This document shows positions 35,901 to 49,600 of a stretch of DNA of 64,000 nt, piece after piece. Each line of letters opens with the position of its first letter. The first letter of the stretch is position 1. Below the pieces are notes generated by a model. It saw only the letters and a list, made by a program, of their open reading frames with translations, was not told where the DNA came from and did not search any database. A program made the translations under genes and the position numbers. The stretch is from Syngnathus acus (taxonomy: Eukaryota > Chordata > Actinopteri > Syngnathiformes > Syngnathidae), in contig NC_051100.1 of NCBI RefSeq assembly GCF_901709675.1, positions 5,146,001 to 5,210,000 on the forward strand, in the 5' to 3' direction.

Positions 35901-37577
35901 AGATTAATTTTGTTTAGCCAGTCTATGGCTGCTCTCACAGTATGTTAGCATTAAACAGAATTCGATGGGACAAAATTCCATGTTTGCGTTGAGTATGTAA
36001 ATATCTCATCTTCTATACTGCTTATCGTCACCAAATACAGAACAATGTTCAATTCAGCATCAGTTTTACAAAAAAAAAAAAAAATTTGTAATGACAAAAG
36101 ACAGCTTAAAACAAGCCTGCTTTATCTCTTGTTTGCAGACTTGTGCAATCAGGAAAGTGAGGACAGTGCATTCAAAATGAACAGTACAATAAAAAAAATG
36201 TCTATCGTCTCTATACTGTAGGTTTTCACCTACTGTGGGTGAGTCAGAATCATAAACTTAAACCAAGGTTCACCAAACTGCTATAAAAGTCTAATGAGAG
36301 ATGATTTAACACAGACTGGATAAAATAATCCTATAAAATTGTAAAGTGTGTCATGGCCTTAACACCTGGTTTGGTGGTTGGCTGTCCTTCTTGTAAGTAT
36401 TCATAACGTGTAATCATCTGGATGATCTCTTACCTGTCTATAGAAAGTACCATCTCCTGTATGCACCCCTTAATTTTGTTTTGAGCTTCCAAGTGAGTCA
36501 TGTTGTCGGTAGCTTCACCATCAATAGCTAAGATCACATCGCCGACACAAACGTCGGCCTCGGCTGCTTTGCTTCCAGATGTCACCTGCATTAAAGAGAC
36601 AAGTATTGGGAAAAAAAATTAGAATAAAAAAAAATATATATATATATATTTTTTAAGTTTAATTCCAGCGCAGACTTTTACATGAATCACTTCTACTTGG
36701 AATAACTGACATTCACCCACTAACCTGAAATGCGTGTTATTGTTTACAGAACACACACAGACAGGCAGAGCTGCTTGGGGCCAGACACTATTGAAAATAA
36801 AGCCCTAAAGACAAGAAACTCTGGCACAGCTCAGGAATTTGTAATCAAGTTTAATGGGTGGGGAGGACAGAGCTTTGAGACACAAAAATAACAGCCGCCA
36901 ATCTAGTCAAATCAACATACTGCATTCACACTCATTACCCAGCCAAATGCTCTATTTAACTGGCAGTCAAATATTTCTAAAATGTTCATTATTGCAGTTG
37001 TAGTTTGTAGGGATATAGAAGTTTACTGAATCTTTTTGTGAACAGTTTCTAATATTTTGGTTATCAATTTGCAAATCAGAGGGGGTCTCAGGGCAGTCCG
37101 TGAGGCGTTCACGGACCCCTGAACAGATTTTTTTTTCTACTCAACTAAGGTTAAGCATACTATTTGGACCCTAATTTAGTTCAGACTTTCATGTTTACAG
37201 CTACATACATCAAGACAAAACCATAGTTCCAAATAAAAACACAACTGCTTGCAGAACTTGTTAATTTTTTGTTTAAGTAACATTATACAAAATACATGCG
37301 TTTAGCTAGATGCTAAACAATTGCAAATAAGACAATCAATTCAACATTTACGACACGTCACCACAGGCAACTGGTTATAAGTAATCTAGTTGAGCAAGTT
37401 AGTTAAGTGCTCTCCAGTCCACTCGGGACAAACCCAGGTGTGCTTCACGCGATTTGTGATTATTAGTTCCACATCCAGACTTACCCGAGAAATAGTCAGC
37501 GGCTGCTCGAAGTCTTTTCCTCCGACCAGCCGGAACCCCCACGGCCCAGGACCCTGCACTACCACCCGCATAGGCAT
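32954..37577 (-). CDS. pdlim1: PDZ and LIM domain protein 1 (CLP36/elfin), 7 exons, complete
   Basis: Actin-associated adaptor: family members bind alpha-actinin through the PDZ and ZM regions and recruit kinases through the LIM domain at stress fibres and Z-lines. Exons, 5' to 3': 37577-37485, 36585-36434, 35559-35475, 34928-34744, 34217-34072, 33917-33800, 33140-32954; all phases agree and the protein is 321 aa (human 329). The PDZ domain (about 1-82) has the carboxylate loop [12 protein letters not shown]. The ZM-type motif [17 protein letters not shown] is in exon 4. The LIM domain (from about Cys252) reads [20 protein letters not shown] and YCEKHA, with zinc ligands in place, and ends [14 protein letters not shown] as in PDLIM1 rather than PDLIM3 or PDLIM4. 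It lies just downstream of sorbs1 on the same strand, as in human. Confidence 0.95.
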
Positions 37578-37699
37578 AACTAAAGTTACGTGGCGTACAA
37601 ACGACTCCCGATGTGTTCGAAGTAGCTGTCACTCGCTCCAGTCGCTCATGCGAATGACCTGAAAGGTGATCAATGGCCAGGAGGCCTGCAGGAATTAAA

Positions 37700-37732
37700 G
37701 GGGCGGGGCCGTGGCATTAGAGGGGCGGGGCC
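37700..37732 (-). promoter_or_regulatory. Paired GC boxes upstream of pdlim1
   Basis: Two copies of GGGGCGGGGCC (about 37700-37710 and 37722-37732) lie 120-155 bp upstream of the pdlim1 start codon. They are consensus Sp1/KLF sites and suggest a TATA-less promoter here. Confidence 0.6.
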
Positions 37733-38419
37733 TCAGGTTAGTGGAACGGCAAGGTTCAGGAAGCCGCTCAGGGAAGAGTCGAGGATCGTCTATTACAAAC
37801 AGCATGTGGCTCGCTACTAAAAATGAAGAGTAAATTCAGCTGCCACGTGATGCCAGTATGCCGGCAAACCCGGTTTATTCAATAGCACATTTTAAAATAT
37901 CAAATGATTCAAGTTACAAGAACCTTCGATTTTTTTCTCTCCCATCAAATAAGTCAACTTGCTGCACTGAAACGCATGCAAAAATACATCAGATACGTAA
38001 TGGAAATATTAAATAGTAGCTAAGAGCATATATAACTTTTGCTTTTAATTTTTTTTGCATGCACTTTCATCACCCTTGACTGAAATTGTAAACTTGAATT
38101 TGAAGGCGCGTATGGAGTAAAGATATTCAAGAGTGACCCTCCTACATAATAAACGATCGCAGACATTTGCCCGTGGGTTCCGTCACTCCTGTTCCATGCA
38201 AGTTTACCATTTATGGAAGAGCTTTAATCCCAGCATGTGGAATGTGCCGCTCCCAAATCTTGAATTCCTTCCAAAATTTCAAGTGGAGTGAGAAAGCTAC
38301 GAACAAAGCGAAAGTACCCAACTTGTATGTGAACCTGGAAAGTGTCAAATGTATACACTGAATAAAAAATAAATAAAACCTGACATTAATGCGAGTCACA
38401 GCTAGCAGTGTAAAGCATC

Positions 38420-38430
38420 TTTATTTTATT
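38420..38430 (-). terminator. Tandem poly(A) signal, probable end of sorbs1 3'UTR
   Basis: Two overlapping minus-strand AATAAA hexamers (AATAAAATAAA) lie about 1.92 kb after the sorbs1 stop. They would give a long 3'UTR that includes a MITE copy at about 39838-40111. An earlier non-canonical signal cannot be excluded. Confidence 0.5.
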
Positions 38431-39837
38431 ATGGTCAATGTAACAACACTGCAAATTGAAGCAAACAAACCAAACTTGCAGGTTGAGTGTCGCAAACAAA
38501 TTCAACCGTTAACATAATCAGTGAAATCACTATGTCACACTTTTGATACTTGCACAGTAATTAACAAGATCTCCGAGATCCCACTGCAGACTAAAACTAC
38601 ATGTGGAAAGCTTTTGAACAGAAATGACATGTATTTCAGACACTCATAAATGACAATGAGGCACAATTTTGCATCAAACGTAAGGCATAATGAGCTCACA
38701 AATGGCAGCGTAATGTTCATAAGCATCAAACTTCCTGTGCTCAGTAATGTTCCACACTGTGGCAAAATCCTTCAGATAGATAAAACGCTGCATGTGACTG
38801 AAAGCTCCATCCGCTGCTCTCGTCATATGCAATCTATTTCTTATTTTACATATTTACAATCCTTCTTAGTTGTGTTAACCCCAGATGACCTTTCAACATT
38901 GTTTGCATACACTGCATCACATTCAAATATCGTACATTCATACATCCTGTGATGTGCTAAGGCGCCCGCCATGACACAAGCAATTTATTGTGTGTTAAAA
39001 AGAGAGCTGCGAGTCAGCTGTCTGACAAGTAAACAAATAAAATACGAGGAGCTGAAATGACGTGACAACGTAAAAAAAAAAACAGTTTGGCCAGCAGCAC
39101 AGAATAAAACATGCTTTTGTGAGGTGACAAAATACCAGAACATTCTCTACGTACTAAAACAGGCACACTCGTAATACATTGTAGTCGTTGTGATGACGGT
39201 CAGGAAGAAACACTTTTTTTTTTTTTTTGCCTCAAGAAGCACACATCAATGAGGACAAAGTGCAGATTGCTACAGGGTGCTGTTAAATATGCAATCAAAC
39301 CATATTGTGTGACACTCATCACTGCACAAAATAGAGCTAATACGCTGTGATGCTTCCATTCTCTATAATACTGAAGGGTTACTGATAGTCTGGCAATCCT
39401 TGATTAGATATTGACTCCTAAACATCCATACGGTATAAATATTTTTTCCAACTGCCCTATATACATCGGAAACAAGCACTAAGAATGGCTGTAAGTATAA
39501 ATATACAGCTTGTTGAGGATATCCCGGTGTTTGTGAAGGGATCGGGCACCGTCCTTACATGTTCCGACTGCGGTTTCTAAGGGAAGTATCAAATCACAGT
39601 CAATAAACCTGTTTTAGGATGACAGCGCAGATTTGGACTTGTTCAGACACACATCGTCGGTCGGCTTCAAAAGCTTTATCCTGCGGTTAGTTTCCTTTTC
39701 GACCGAAAAAAGGTAAATAACACAAAAATCCTACATTTGGTTCATTCATAATCTAGTGTGCTGCTGGACTCAAGACTGAAGTGCTACAGAAACACATGTA
39801 GTGTCAATGTCGTGAACAGATTGGAAGCTTGTAGCTA

Positions 39838-40111
39838 ATAGGTGTCAAACCCAAGGCCCGGGGGCCCGCCACATCATTTTATGTGGCCCGCGAAGACGGA
39901 TTGTGCATCGACTACAAATGGTTTTCACTTCAAAAAATAGAGATATCGCTAGCAATCTTTTTAAAATATTTCAACAATTTTTTACTAGTCTCTGATTTCA
40001 AAACTAGTTATTGTAGTCTATACTTTGTATAAGACGTTTCGTCATATTGGCCGTCCGAAGGAAACTATGGCTACAATGAGACCCGTGACAAAAATGAGTT
40101 TGACACCCCTG
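39838..40111. mobile_element. hAT-like MITE, copy 4, longest form
   Basis: About 274 bp, from ATAGGTGTCAAACCCAAGGC to GAGTTTGACACCCCTG, inverted ends. It contains the palindromic core CCGCCACATCATTTTATGTGG. A clear target duplication is not visible. It falls inside the probable sorbs1 3'UTR. Confidence 0.75.
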
Positions 40112-40347
40112 ATCTATAGGATTGAAAAATACTTTGTGGTAGATCTTCACAAAGAGTATACTCATGTGGAAACCGGCACGTGTGTAAAAATACATATGAA
40201 TTCAACATGCTGTAGTTTGGACATTGAGACCTTCAGTGGTCAATTTTACAAATGATTTTGACTGAATAACTTCTCTAACCACCCCCTTCCATGTTTGATG
40301 TCCAAAGCTTGACAGGCAAGCGTGTGTTACAGTGGAGAGTCATCACG

Positions 40348-40652
40348 TTACAGTTTCACCTCCTTCACGTAATTCCCGGGGAAAGTTCCAAACTGATTTG
40401 TTCTCTTTGAGGTACCTTGAAAGAAACAGAAGCAGGAATCAGATCTGTGCTTTTTATCCGGCTTCCCGAGCTCATTCAAGAGAATCCCTATATGGTCACA
40501 CTCTGTGACTCCATTTGTCAGGAATGTCAGGCCTGCGGTACATACCAACAAACCAGCCGTCATCGCACTTCTCCATGACGCTGACGAGATCTCCTTCCTG
40601 CAGCTCGAGCTCGTCTTCGTTCTGCGGCGCGTAACGGTACAGAGCTTGGAAA
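40348..40652 (-). other. sorbs1: SH3-3 coding exons of sorbs1 and the C-terminus
   Basis: Exons 40652-40546 and 40415-40348 encode [31 protein letters not shown] and [17 protein letters not shown], then EVKL and stop. The fold motifs ALYxYxPQNxDELEL and DDGWFVG are as in human SORBS1; the last four residues differ from the human PLYL. Confidence 0.93.
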
Positions 40653-43600
40653 CTGGAGCGGAGAAGAGGAAACGCCGGTAAACAGTACGAACGGGGCGGA
40701 CATCTGAGACCGGTCACGAAGATGAAGTCAAAGTTGTTAAAATGAATTGATAATAACGAAACGACAAGTAATTGATGATGAAATTTCGACAACTATTTCA
40801 ATATTATATCGAGAAATCGTTTGGTTTATCAGATTATTCGATGAATTGAATCAATGTAACAATGATTCTATAATAATTCCGTCAATATGATGTGAAATGT
40901 AAGGAAGCTGGAAGGTCCGACTTACACTCCGCAATTGAGACGGCTGGGTTCCGGGCTGCTGCTGTGGGACAGGGGTTGCTGGGAAATGATGAGAGATTGT
41001 TTACTGGGGTGCGATTGCAGTCTATGAAGTGCGTTGAGCGGCTGGTGCGACAACGTGCCGCAATACCTCACTGAGCTCTCAGCTATATTCAAGATCTCAT
41101 TACACACTGCCTCCTAGTAGGAGAAGCGAGGTGAGTCCCAGCAGAGGTTTAGGTTGAAAAAGGAAAGGAAGGTGTTAAAAGAGTGATGAGGCCCAGTTTA
41201 GTAGAAAGGAGGAAAAGGAAGTGATCCGTTAAAGGAGCAGATGGTGATGGAGACCAGGAAGGGAAGCATAAAAAAGGCAAGACACCAGTATGAGTTCGTA
41301 TACAGGAAAAATGAAATATTAGTTCATGTATTTGCATGCAGTATTAAAAAAATAAAAAAATATAGCTGCAGCTCTTGAGTGTTGCATTTTGATGTCACAT
41401 GAGCATTAATAAGGATGAGCTGGGTGAATTAAGAGAAATGGGTTCAAATTTTACTGTCCTAAAAAATGAAATGAAATAAGAAAACAAGTGAAAGACACTT
41501 ACCGCAAATGAGTTCACATTGTTGTTATCGTGGATATCAAACAGCGTGACAGGACTCCTGGAGTTTCGTCCGTGAGGATCAATGTCATTCCGCGCAAGCT
41601 GAAAAAAGCAAAGGACATCTCAATAGTGGGGAATTTTCCAAATAAAAGCTTACTCCCAGGAAGAGCCTCTTTTTAAAGTCTTTTAAATCTATTTACATAT
41701 TTCAGGGAGTGCTGATTTTAGTGACCAAATTTGAGATACATTTTATTCTAATTTTGATTATTTATTATTTTCTTCACCAAACGATCACTCTGAGACGAGA
41801 CGCAGCCAATGCTGACTTCTTTGCAAACTCCAAAACCAAGAAACACAAGCAGCCATCTCCATTACCGCTTGTGTGTTAGTCGTACACAACATGCACAACT
41901 GTCATGGGATTTCTATTCGAAGCCGATAACCAAAAACACTCATGTTAGCCACACCCAAAGAAATGTTAGCTGCACATCAGCAAAAGTCGAGAGATCAGAA
42001 GATCCCAGAGTGAGCCTGAACTACATCACGGCACACCATGCAGAAGGTACCTCTGCGGGGCTATTTTGTCTGTTCCCAGGAGGAGGGGCGGCGGTGCAGC
42101 TACTGCCCCCGTTGCCATCTGCAACTTCCCCCTCCGCCCTAAGCCAGCCTTCCAACACTGGGCCGCCACAGGGGCTGATGCTACGTGACAGGTGAGGTGA
42201 GGCCGGGGAGAGTAGGAAGCCTTCCCCTTGAGGAGGAGTAAAAGTGAGGAACGGAGTGGCCGAATTAGGCCTGGGTGGGTACGGCGGGGGCAGAGGGGAT
42301 GCTGACGGCGAGGTCATGGGAGAGACGTAGTACGGGCTGATGGGCGGCACAGGGCTGGCGGAGAAAGGAGGGGGCAGGTACTCGCCGCAGCGGTAAGACA
42401 CGGTGGGAAGAGGCGGCAAGGGTGGGGTCGGGGCGGCGGGCGGGCTTCCGCCTCCCACGGTCAGAGAGATCCACTCGGAGGAGATGGCGTGGACCTCGGG
42501 GGACACGGAGCGGCAGGGGGAGCGAGGGAGCGGCAGGGGCGATGTGGTCAGGCGATTACGATACAACTTTTTATCGAAGAGGCGGGTGTGAAAGGAAGAA
42601 AATGAAAAAAGAATGAGAAATTGACAAGACGGGAGAATGAAAATGAAAAGTTGGGTGAGGTTAAATTTGCCATGTGAGGTCCTTACCTGAGGGGAGGCAT
42701 TATTGCTACGCTGCGGCGAGGAGGAGAGCGGCGGGTCGGGGTAATCCAAGCCATTTTTCACACGTGGCCGTTTGTGCACTTCCACGTAGGTGACGGGGAA
42801 GATGCCTTGGCGGTTTGTGCCCGGAATTTTGCCTTCGTACCAGTTCTCGTCCACTCGACGTATCAGTGTGATCCTTTCTCCCTGTACGCATTTTTGAAGC
42901 GTCGCGCGTACTCAATGGAAATGTATCGAGGCGCTTCCGCCGTGTTTCCTTTCCTTACCTTTCTGAACGACATCTCCACCACCGTGTCTCCTGCGAAGTT
43001 AAAGCGGGCAACGGCATCGCCGTATTCCAGCACCTGCACTGGGACACTTTTCTTAGGCTGTGCTTTCTCTGTGGGGGGCAGGAGCTGTGAAATTCAGAAA
43101 AATAATAAATAAATCAATAATTCTTTCACTTCGAACAACGGCAGTTGTACCTCGACGTAGCTTCGAGGGAAAATGCCAACTCTTCCATGATGCTCCCCTT
43201 CATACCAGTTCTGATCCACTTGTCTAATGATGTACACAATGTCTCCCTTCTGAAATGGCAATTCCCTAAAACACCAAATGGATGCATTAGGATCATTTCA
43301 GACAGCATCTTGTTACAATATTGCACTCAAAACGTTTTGTTAGACGATTGAGACCGATATCTGATGTACTGGACTGCAAAAATACTGGACTGTATGATTT
43401 TGTTTAGCCTTTCTGATTACGTGCACTTACTTTAGAGTTTCCGCTCTGAAGTCAAAGCGTGCCATGGCTGGCGTTCTCTGTGTAGACACAAAAAGACATG
43501 AAATTATAATTTGTCAAAATTCAACAGCGTATTTTTTGCCAGCCCTACACTTGCAATAAAAATGGCCCTGTATTTGTACCTCAATGCAAAAAAATTGTAC

Positions 43601-46600
43601 CTCAACGCCAGATTTCCGTTTCTCCGTGTTATCCGTGATGTTGAGCAGATCTCCAAAGCGTTCGTTGGTAATGAACTGGTGATGTGTTGGCACGATGCCA
43701 GTGTGACGTCTTGATGCTATGTCAGCCTCTTCCTGTTCCCGCTTGAGCCGCCGCTGCTCTTCCAACATTTTCTGTCAAGGAAACAGATTGCTCTGTTTTT
43801 CCGTCTAGATAAGGCAAACTGTGACAGTCCTGGAGTTGGTCAACACATGCCTCCTTGTTCTACTTTCCAGTACGTCACCAACCCTTTTAGTAATCATTAA
43901 GCCTAAAGGTCACAAAATGAAAAGAAAATCACCTCTTTGTCGCCATGACGCCTCCTCAGAACTTCATCCTGACTCTCTCCGTGCGCCGGGGATGAGTCTG
44001 ACAAAAAGAAACAAAACAGGGATTGACACGGTGAGGAATTTAACTCTCGGAGACAAACACAATGCGGCCATAAGATGATATTGCAGTCAAATCTCTGATT
44101 CCAATGAGTCAAACCAAAAGATAAGCAGAAGATGATTCACGTATACTTGAAACCAACGTAATCCCTCTCACGCAAAACCAACACATGCCAAACTTCAATC
44201 AGCATGCACAAACGGAATGAACACAGAATGATCAAATGTGTTCCTGAAGAAAATGAAGAGATTCAGGAAACAAAAAAAATCCACCCTGAACCTCCTACTT
44301 GTGCGACGATGGAACCGTAGTGATCCACATTTGAATGGAGGAGCATCAAACACCACACGCAAAATGACATGGAGGCTTCACTGTCACCACTCAGAATAAA
44401 GATGGACGACGACGGCGGCGGGCGCGTTGAAGACAAGGTGAAGAGCCGAGCTGAATGAGTGAGCACAGAAGAAGAGAGGAGGATGACAGTTGTAATGGAA
44501 TGGACATAGCCACCTCTGTGGTGAGCTGCCAGCGGCTGCAGAAGGTTCCCGTTGGCGTCCAAGCCCTGTCCATTACTCAGCTGCTCACAGTTGTCGCCCT
44601 CTCCGTTACTCAGCCTCTCCAGGACCTCCAGAGAGGACAGACGCTGAGGTATGACAGGTTTGACTTCAGGAGATGTGCTGCGAGGCGGTCTCTGAGCGCC
44701 CGTTATCACTTTAGTAGCTGAAAGCGTCCTCCGGGGTTGCTGGGAGCGCAGGTTCTTCCGTAACCTGAAAGGGGCGGGGCCCATGAGCAACAAATTCCCA
44801 GGCAGCATGGTCTTCTTCTCTGGTGGTTTCTCTTGCTGAGCTGTGGCTTGCTGCCTCTCGTGCCTCAGAATAGTCGTGAAGCGGGTGTAGGAAGCCGGAC
44901 AGGAGCCTTTGCATTTGGTGGCTTTGAGGGGGAAGTGGTTCAGATGATGTAGGTGATGGTGGTGGTGCAGTGGGAAAGACATTGGCGGCAGGGAGGGACT
45001 CTTTGTTCCACTAGGAGCAAAATGGGACTCTGTGGAGCTCTCCTCGAAGATCTGTACAACCTCAGGATCAGTGGAAGAAGCCGACTCGACCCTAACCTGA
45101 CCTCCATCCTCCGCCTTCTCCGCAGTTCCATCGCCCGGTGACAAGGACTCCTCCGTTCCCTTTCCCCCTCCCTCCACAAGGGGGCAGGCATCTATCTGAG
45201 AGTCGCCCATCGTCAAAAGACTCTCAGCTGACACGGCGGAGGTCAGGTAGGGAGATGCAGCGTGTTCTGGGCTACGTCCATAGTTGGAATTCAACGTGGG
45301 CAACGAAGAAGAACGACTGGGTGTCAGACCGGACTGTTGAATGTACATTTCGAATTCACCGACCCGGGACAAAACGGCGTCCCGTGGAACGTTACCCCCA
45401 TCGACGGCCTCCGACTCGTCGCCCCCGTTAGCTTTTGCCCCTTCGAAGAGATAAGCTAAGCTGCGGACGCTCCCTTGAGGGCTGCAGCCCACCGAGCTGG
45501 GCCGCTGGATGTGATGCATGATCCTGTACAGGCTAGAAAACTCGGACGTGCTTCTCCTCATGGTAGGGGAACCTTCCCTGAGGCCGTCGGCGCAGAAATC
45601 CGAATATCGACACCCCTCCCTCACCTCTGACCCAACTCTGTGACGATCACGTGTGTACAGATCCTCACAGCTGTGCGCCTTTGGTTGCTTCACAGGTGGC
45701 GTGTTGCTTTCCTGGATGTCACCACCGGGCGGCAGTAGTTTGGGCTTGAATTTAGACGGTAGGATTTGGGGTATGCAGGCTTTGGCAGCAGAAAGAGGCT
45801 TCTTAGTCTTACATGGGTTAGCTATTGCATTACCGGCAAGAACCGATCGACTATTTTTAGAGGCGCAGGGTGAAGCTATACAGCCATTCCCACCTTTATA
45901 ATCCACTGGCAAGCATGCAGGACAACAGAATAAACAGTATATTAGATTACAATGGTCACAGGTTCACACACAAACACTCAAATAGAATTAGCCACATTTC
46001 TAGAGTAAAGCAATTGATTCAATTACATAGGGCAGACTTGATGCGGCGCACATCAAGTTAAAGATGACTACGAGTGAAACGGCACAGTGTCAGATGAAGA
46101 ATTGTGCTCTGTGAAATGCTAATAGAATTGAAAGAAAAAATGAAACAAAGTGTTAATATGCGGTGAAATGTTATGTCAGGTCGAGGTCGCGGAGGAATAT
46201 GAACTCTGACTGCAGTATCAATACATTCAAAACAACATTCAAAATTTGTGCGCTTGACCTTTTTTTTTTTAGCTATAGTGTGTATTTATATGTACCTTAA
46301 ATATGTATTTAATATTTCATCCTAGTTTTCTGAACTAGCCATAGTGAAGAATATCGAAGCAGGAAATGACACACCACTTTCACCCACATTTGCAGCCACT
46401 TCTCATATGCTGCACATCAACTTGATATCTTAAACCAAAACATGTGGCAAGTATTCTAAAATGGCTTTTATGGAGAAGTCAAATCTCTTTCCTTTCAAAG
46501 TCTTTCTTGCCTGAGCATGTGGCCATGCCGCTTTAGTACATTTATTCAAGTGGCAGCCTGGTGATGGTAAAGGTTGAACGTCTGCCTCGAGATATTGAAC

Positions 46601-49600
46601 AGTGTGTTTGTCATTTGACTAGAGTAGCAAATGCATTTAGAGCACAAGTCTCTCTAAATTGACTCTGTGGAAGCTGGAACACAACTCTCTTTATATGCTG
46701 TATTTTTCTTTCAACAGTATTGAACTGTATTTTCCAAAAGATTTCTCGATTAAATTTGGTAAGTCTGTAAACAATACCAACATCAAAAAACTCTCTGTTC
46801 AAGGACTAAAATAAATGGAACGAAGCAAAATTTCTACGTGCATGCAGGCTTTGGATTAAAGCTCATTTATATTTGTTTACATGTCTACGTTTCTGTATTG
46901 CTAATTAACGCAGGCCCCTCTAGTGGTATACAAAATAATAATAATAATTATAATTATATGTATAATATTTATATATGTCAATATATATTTATATATAATA
47001 ATAATAATAATAAATAATAATAATATGAGTAACTGAGTTAAATGTCCAAACTGTACATTGTGTAATTAATTTAGATACCATCTTAATATAACTTTGACGT
47101 GCAATACATTGGAACGGAATCATTTTTGAAGTAGTTATTCATTTTCCTGTTTTTGATGGGTCCTACCACTCTAGTGGCAATAATTATCTGGGGTCAAAAT
47201 TCAAAATGTCTCAGTCATGAGAAATCGATGTGATGCGTCTGTGCTGGATCATGCGGCAATCTCTCGCTTCCTTGCATTCCATGTGGTCGCCTCCCACAGT
47301 CTTTGACTCTCCGGCCACGTGCTCAGACATTCCTGCCACTGACCTCACACTGACAGCTGACTTCCTCCTCCGGCCTGCCCACCCTCTGTGTCCCTCCTGT
47401 TTGTCTCCCCCGCTACACCGCCTGCTTTAGTAGACCACAGCTCTTGTTTATCTCACTCACGCCCCCCCCCACCCTGTTCTATGACGATGGGACACTTTGA
47501 AATCCTGCCCCGCTGAAACCTGCCTAGCGACTGGCGCAAAAAAAGAAAAACTCCCCAAGGGTTAGCGTCCATAGACCTCACTTTATCCTTAAATGTTTTC
47601 CAAAGCAGGTGTCCAGCCAACAATGTTATTATCCATGTCATTGGTAATAAATCAAAAGTGACTGGGGGATGAATGCTGCGAGGTGATTGGCTAAAGCTGC
47701 GAAGCCTGCGAGAAGAGATGTGCCGACTCCAGCGGAACGGAAACACATGTTTATCATCAATGTTTTTTTTTTTTGGTACTGTCTAACCCCTGATGTCCAT
47801 GCACATCCATAAACATATTATTGGCTGGTATATACCTTTCGAGGAGGACGAGCTTCCATGACGCTTGTTTAGGGCACGTAGACCTTGCAAGGGAATGTCG
47901 CCGCCTTCCAGAACGGTTTTGTAAACATGACGGTCACAATCTGGAGCCAGGGGCTCATTTTCTGAGGATCCTCCATCCTTCTCAACCTCACCATGTCCAG
48001 ACTTGCTTGAGGAGCTAGACAGTGGAACGCAAGACAGCAAATTAAAGGAGTTAATTCATTCAGAGGAGATAAACAGAAACAGACTAATTAGACTTCCATA
48101 TGGTTCCCATTTAGGATGTCTTGAGGTAATTCCTGCTTTGGGAGACTCTCACGATAATGAGAGGAGCTTGGGTGTAAAATTTAAGAGGGAGCGCTTGGTC
48201 ATTCTTTGCTCACGTGCCACTCGTGGCGCTGCTCTATTTCAAGACGTTAACCTGATGGGGGATCACTGACAGCAAACGAACATTTGAAACCTGTCCTCTA
48301 CTGATAAAAACAAAATAAATAGTCTATTGTTAAACTGGGTTTGAAGTCCACTAACTCCGAGTTTTACAAGCTTGGCAACATGCATGGATTCTTTACGCGC
48401 CTCGACAAAAAGCTCTTTCATAGCTGCTGGAAGAACATGTGAATTCCCAACTGCAGTGAGCCAATAAAATCATTTGGGTGCTTAGTAAGGAGCACTGTGG
48501 CTAAAGTTCAGAAGCAATGTGAGGTCCAAGATAGCTTTTTTGAGAAGGTTCTAGGGAGGATGCTGCCAGGATGAATTCAGAATTTACTGCTGACCGGTAC
48601 TACATTCATCAATGTCATGACACACAGATGTTTTTGGCATTTTGAAATCAAACACCATCTTCACGTGACGTGCTAAAAACATCTTCTTTCAAACAGACCT
48701 CAAAAGAGAAAACAGCCTGGTTATTTTATGACTTGAGATTTCCTTTGGAGGTTTTGTGATCTTCAACTTCCACCCAAGCAAGCAACCATGAGAAAGCTCC
48801 TTCAAAATTAAAACCAAATTAGTCACAATTCTAATTCAAGACCATGAATGAGGGGAAAAACTTGCGGTTGTGACATCATAATGTGAGTACCAGACGGGAG
48901 TTGTTGCGAGTAAAAAAAAAAAGGGAGGGAAGTCCTAGTGGACGCTTTCAGTTGTATTACAAACAGAGAAGAAGCCAATGACACAACGGAATTGGCCTTG
49001 CTTTAATATCTCAAATAATCAAGAATCCGAGTAGTTTTTGCCAAACACCCTCAAAGGAGAAGATAGCATTTTTGAAGTTATGCAGAAGCTGAGCTTCCCT
49101 AAATCACAAAATAGCAGCTATGTCTCTGGACACAACCACCGCTGTCCAACATCTACCTAACCTAAAATCAGCAGAACTAAACAGAGAACACTGTGTTCTG
49201 CGAGCTTACTGCCTGATTCAAAGGTTCCCCTCAGGAAGCAGGAGGGGGGAGCGCCATCTCACAGTGACATTTATCCCCGCAACATGCCAGAATAATAATT
49301 AGCATGGTGGAAGGAGCGCAAGTATTTGGATGAGATCGATAAGCAGGAACTCACTAGTTCTTCAGGTCGGAGGCTGTTTCCAGGGGGCTGAAGGATGGGG
49401 CACTCTGCAACAAACCAAACAAAGAAGTCATTGATAGAGCCACAGGATGGTCTCCTCCAGCTAGAACAGAGGCAGGCACATAAGCAATGGCCAGATTCTC
49501 GTCTCGCTTTTCTTCTCTGTTGTTCACTCGCTGGTGTGGCTTTCAGTCTGCAAGCACCCTTAGCTGGGCTTGGCATGAAGTCGGAGAACGCGTGTGTTTT

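Larger units (their letters stand above)
37733..40347. other. Region between pdlim1 promoter and sorbs1 stop codon
   Basis: From about 38410 to 40347 this is probably sorbs1 3'UTR, including MITE copy 4. 37733-38410 would be the pdlim1 upstream region. No coding exon is recognisable. Confidence 0.45.
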
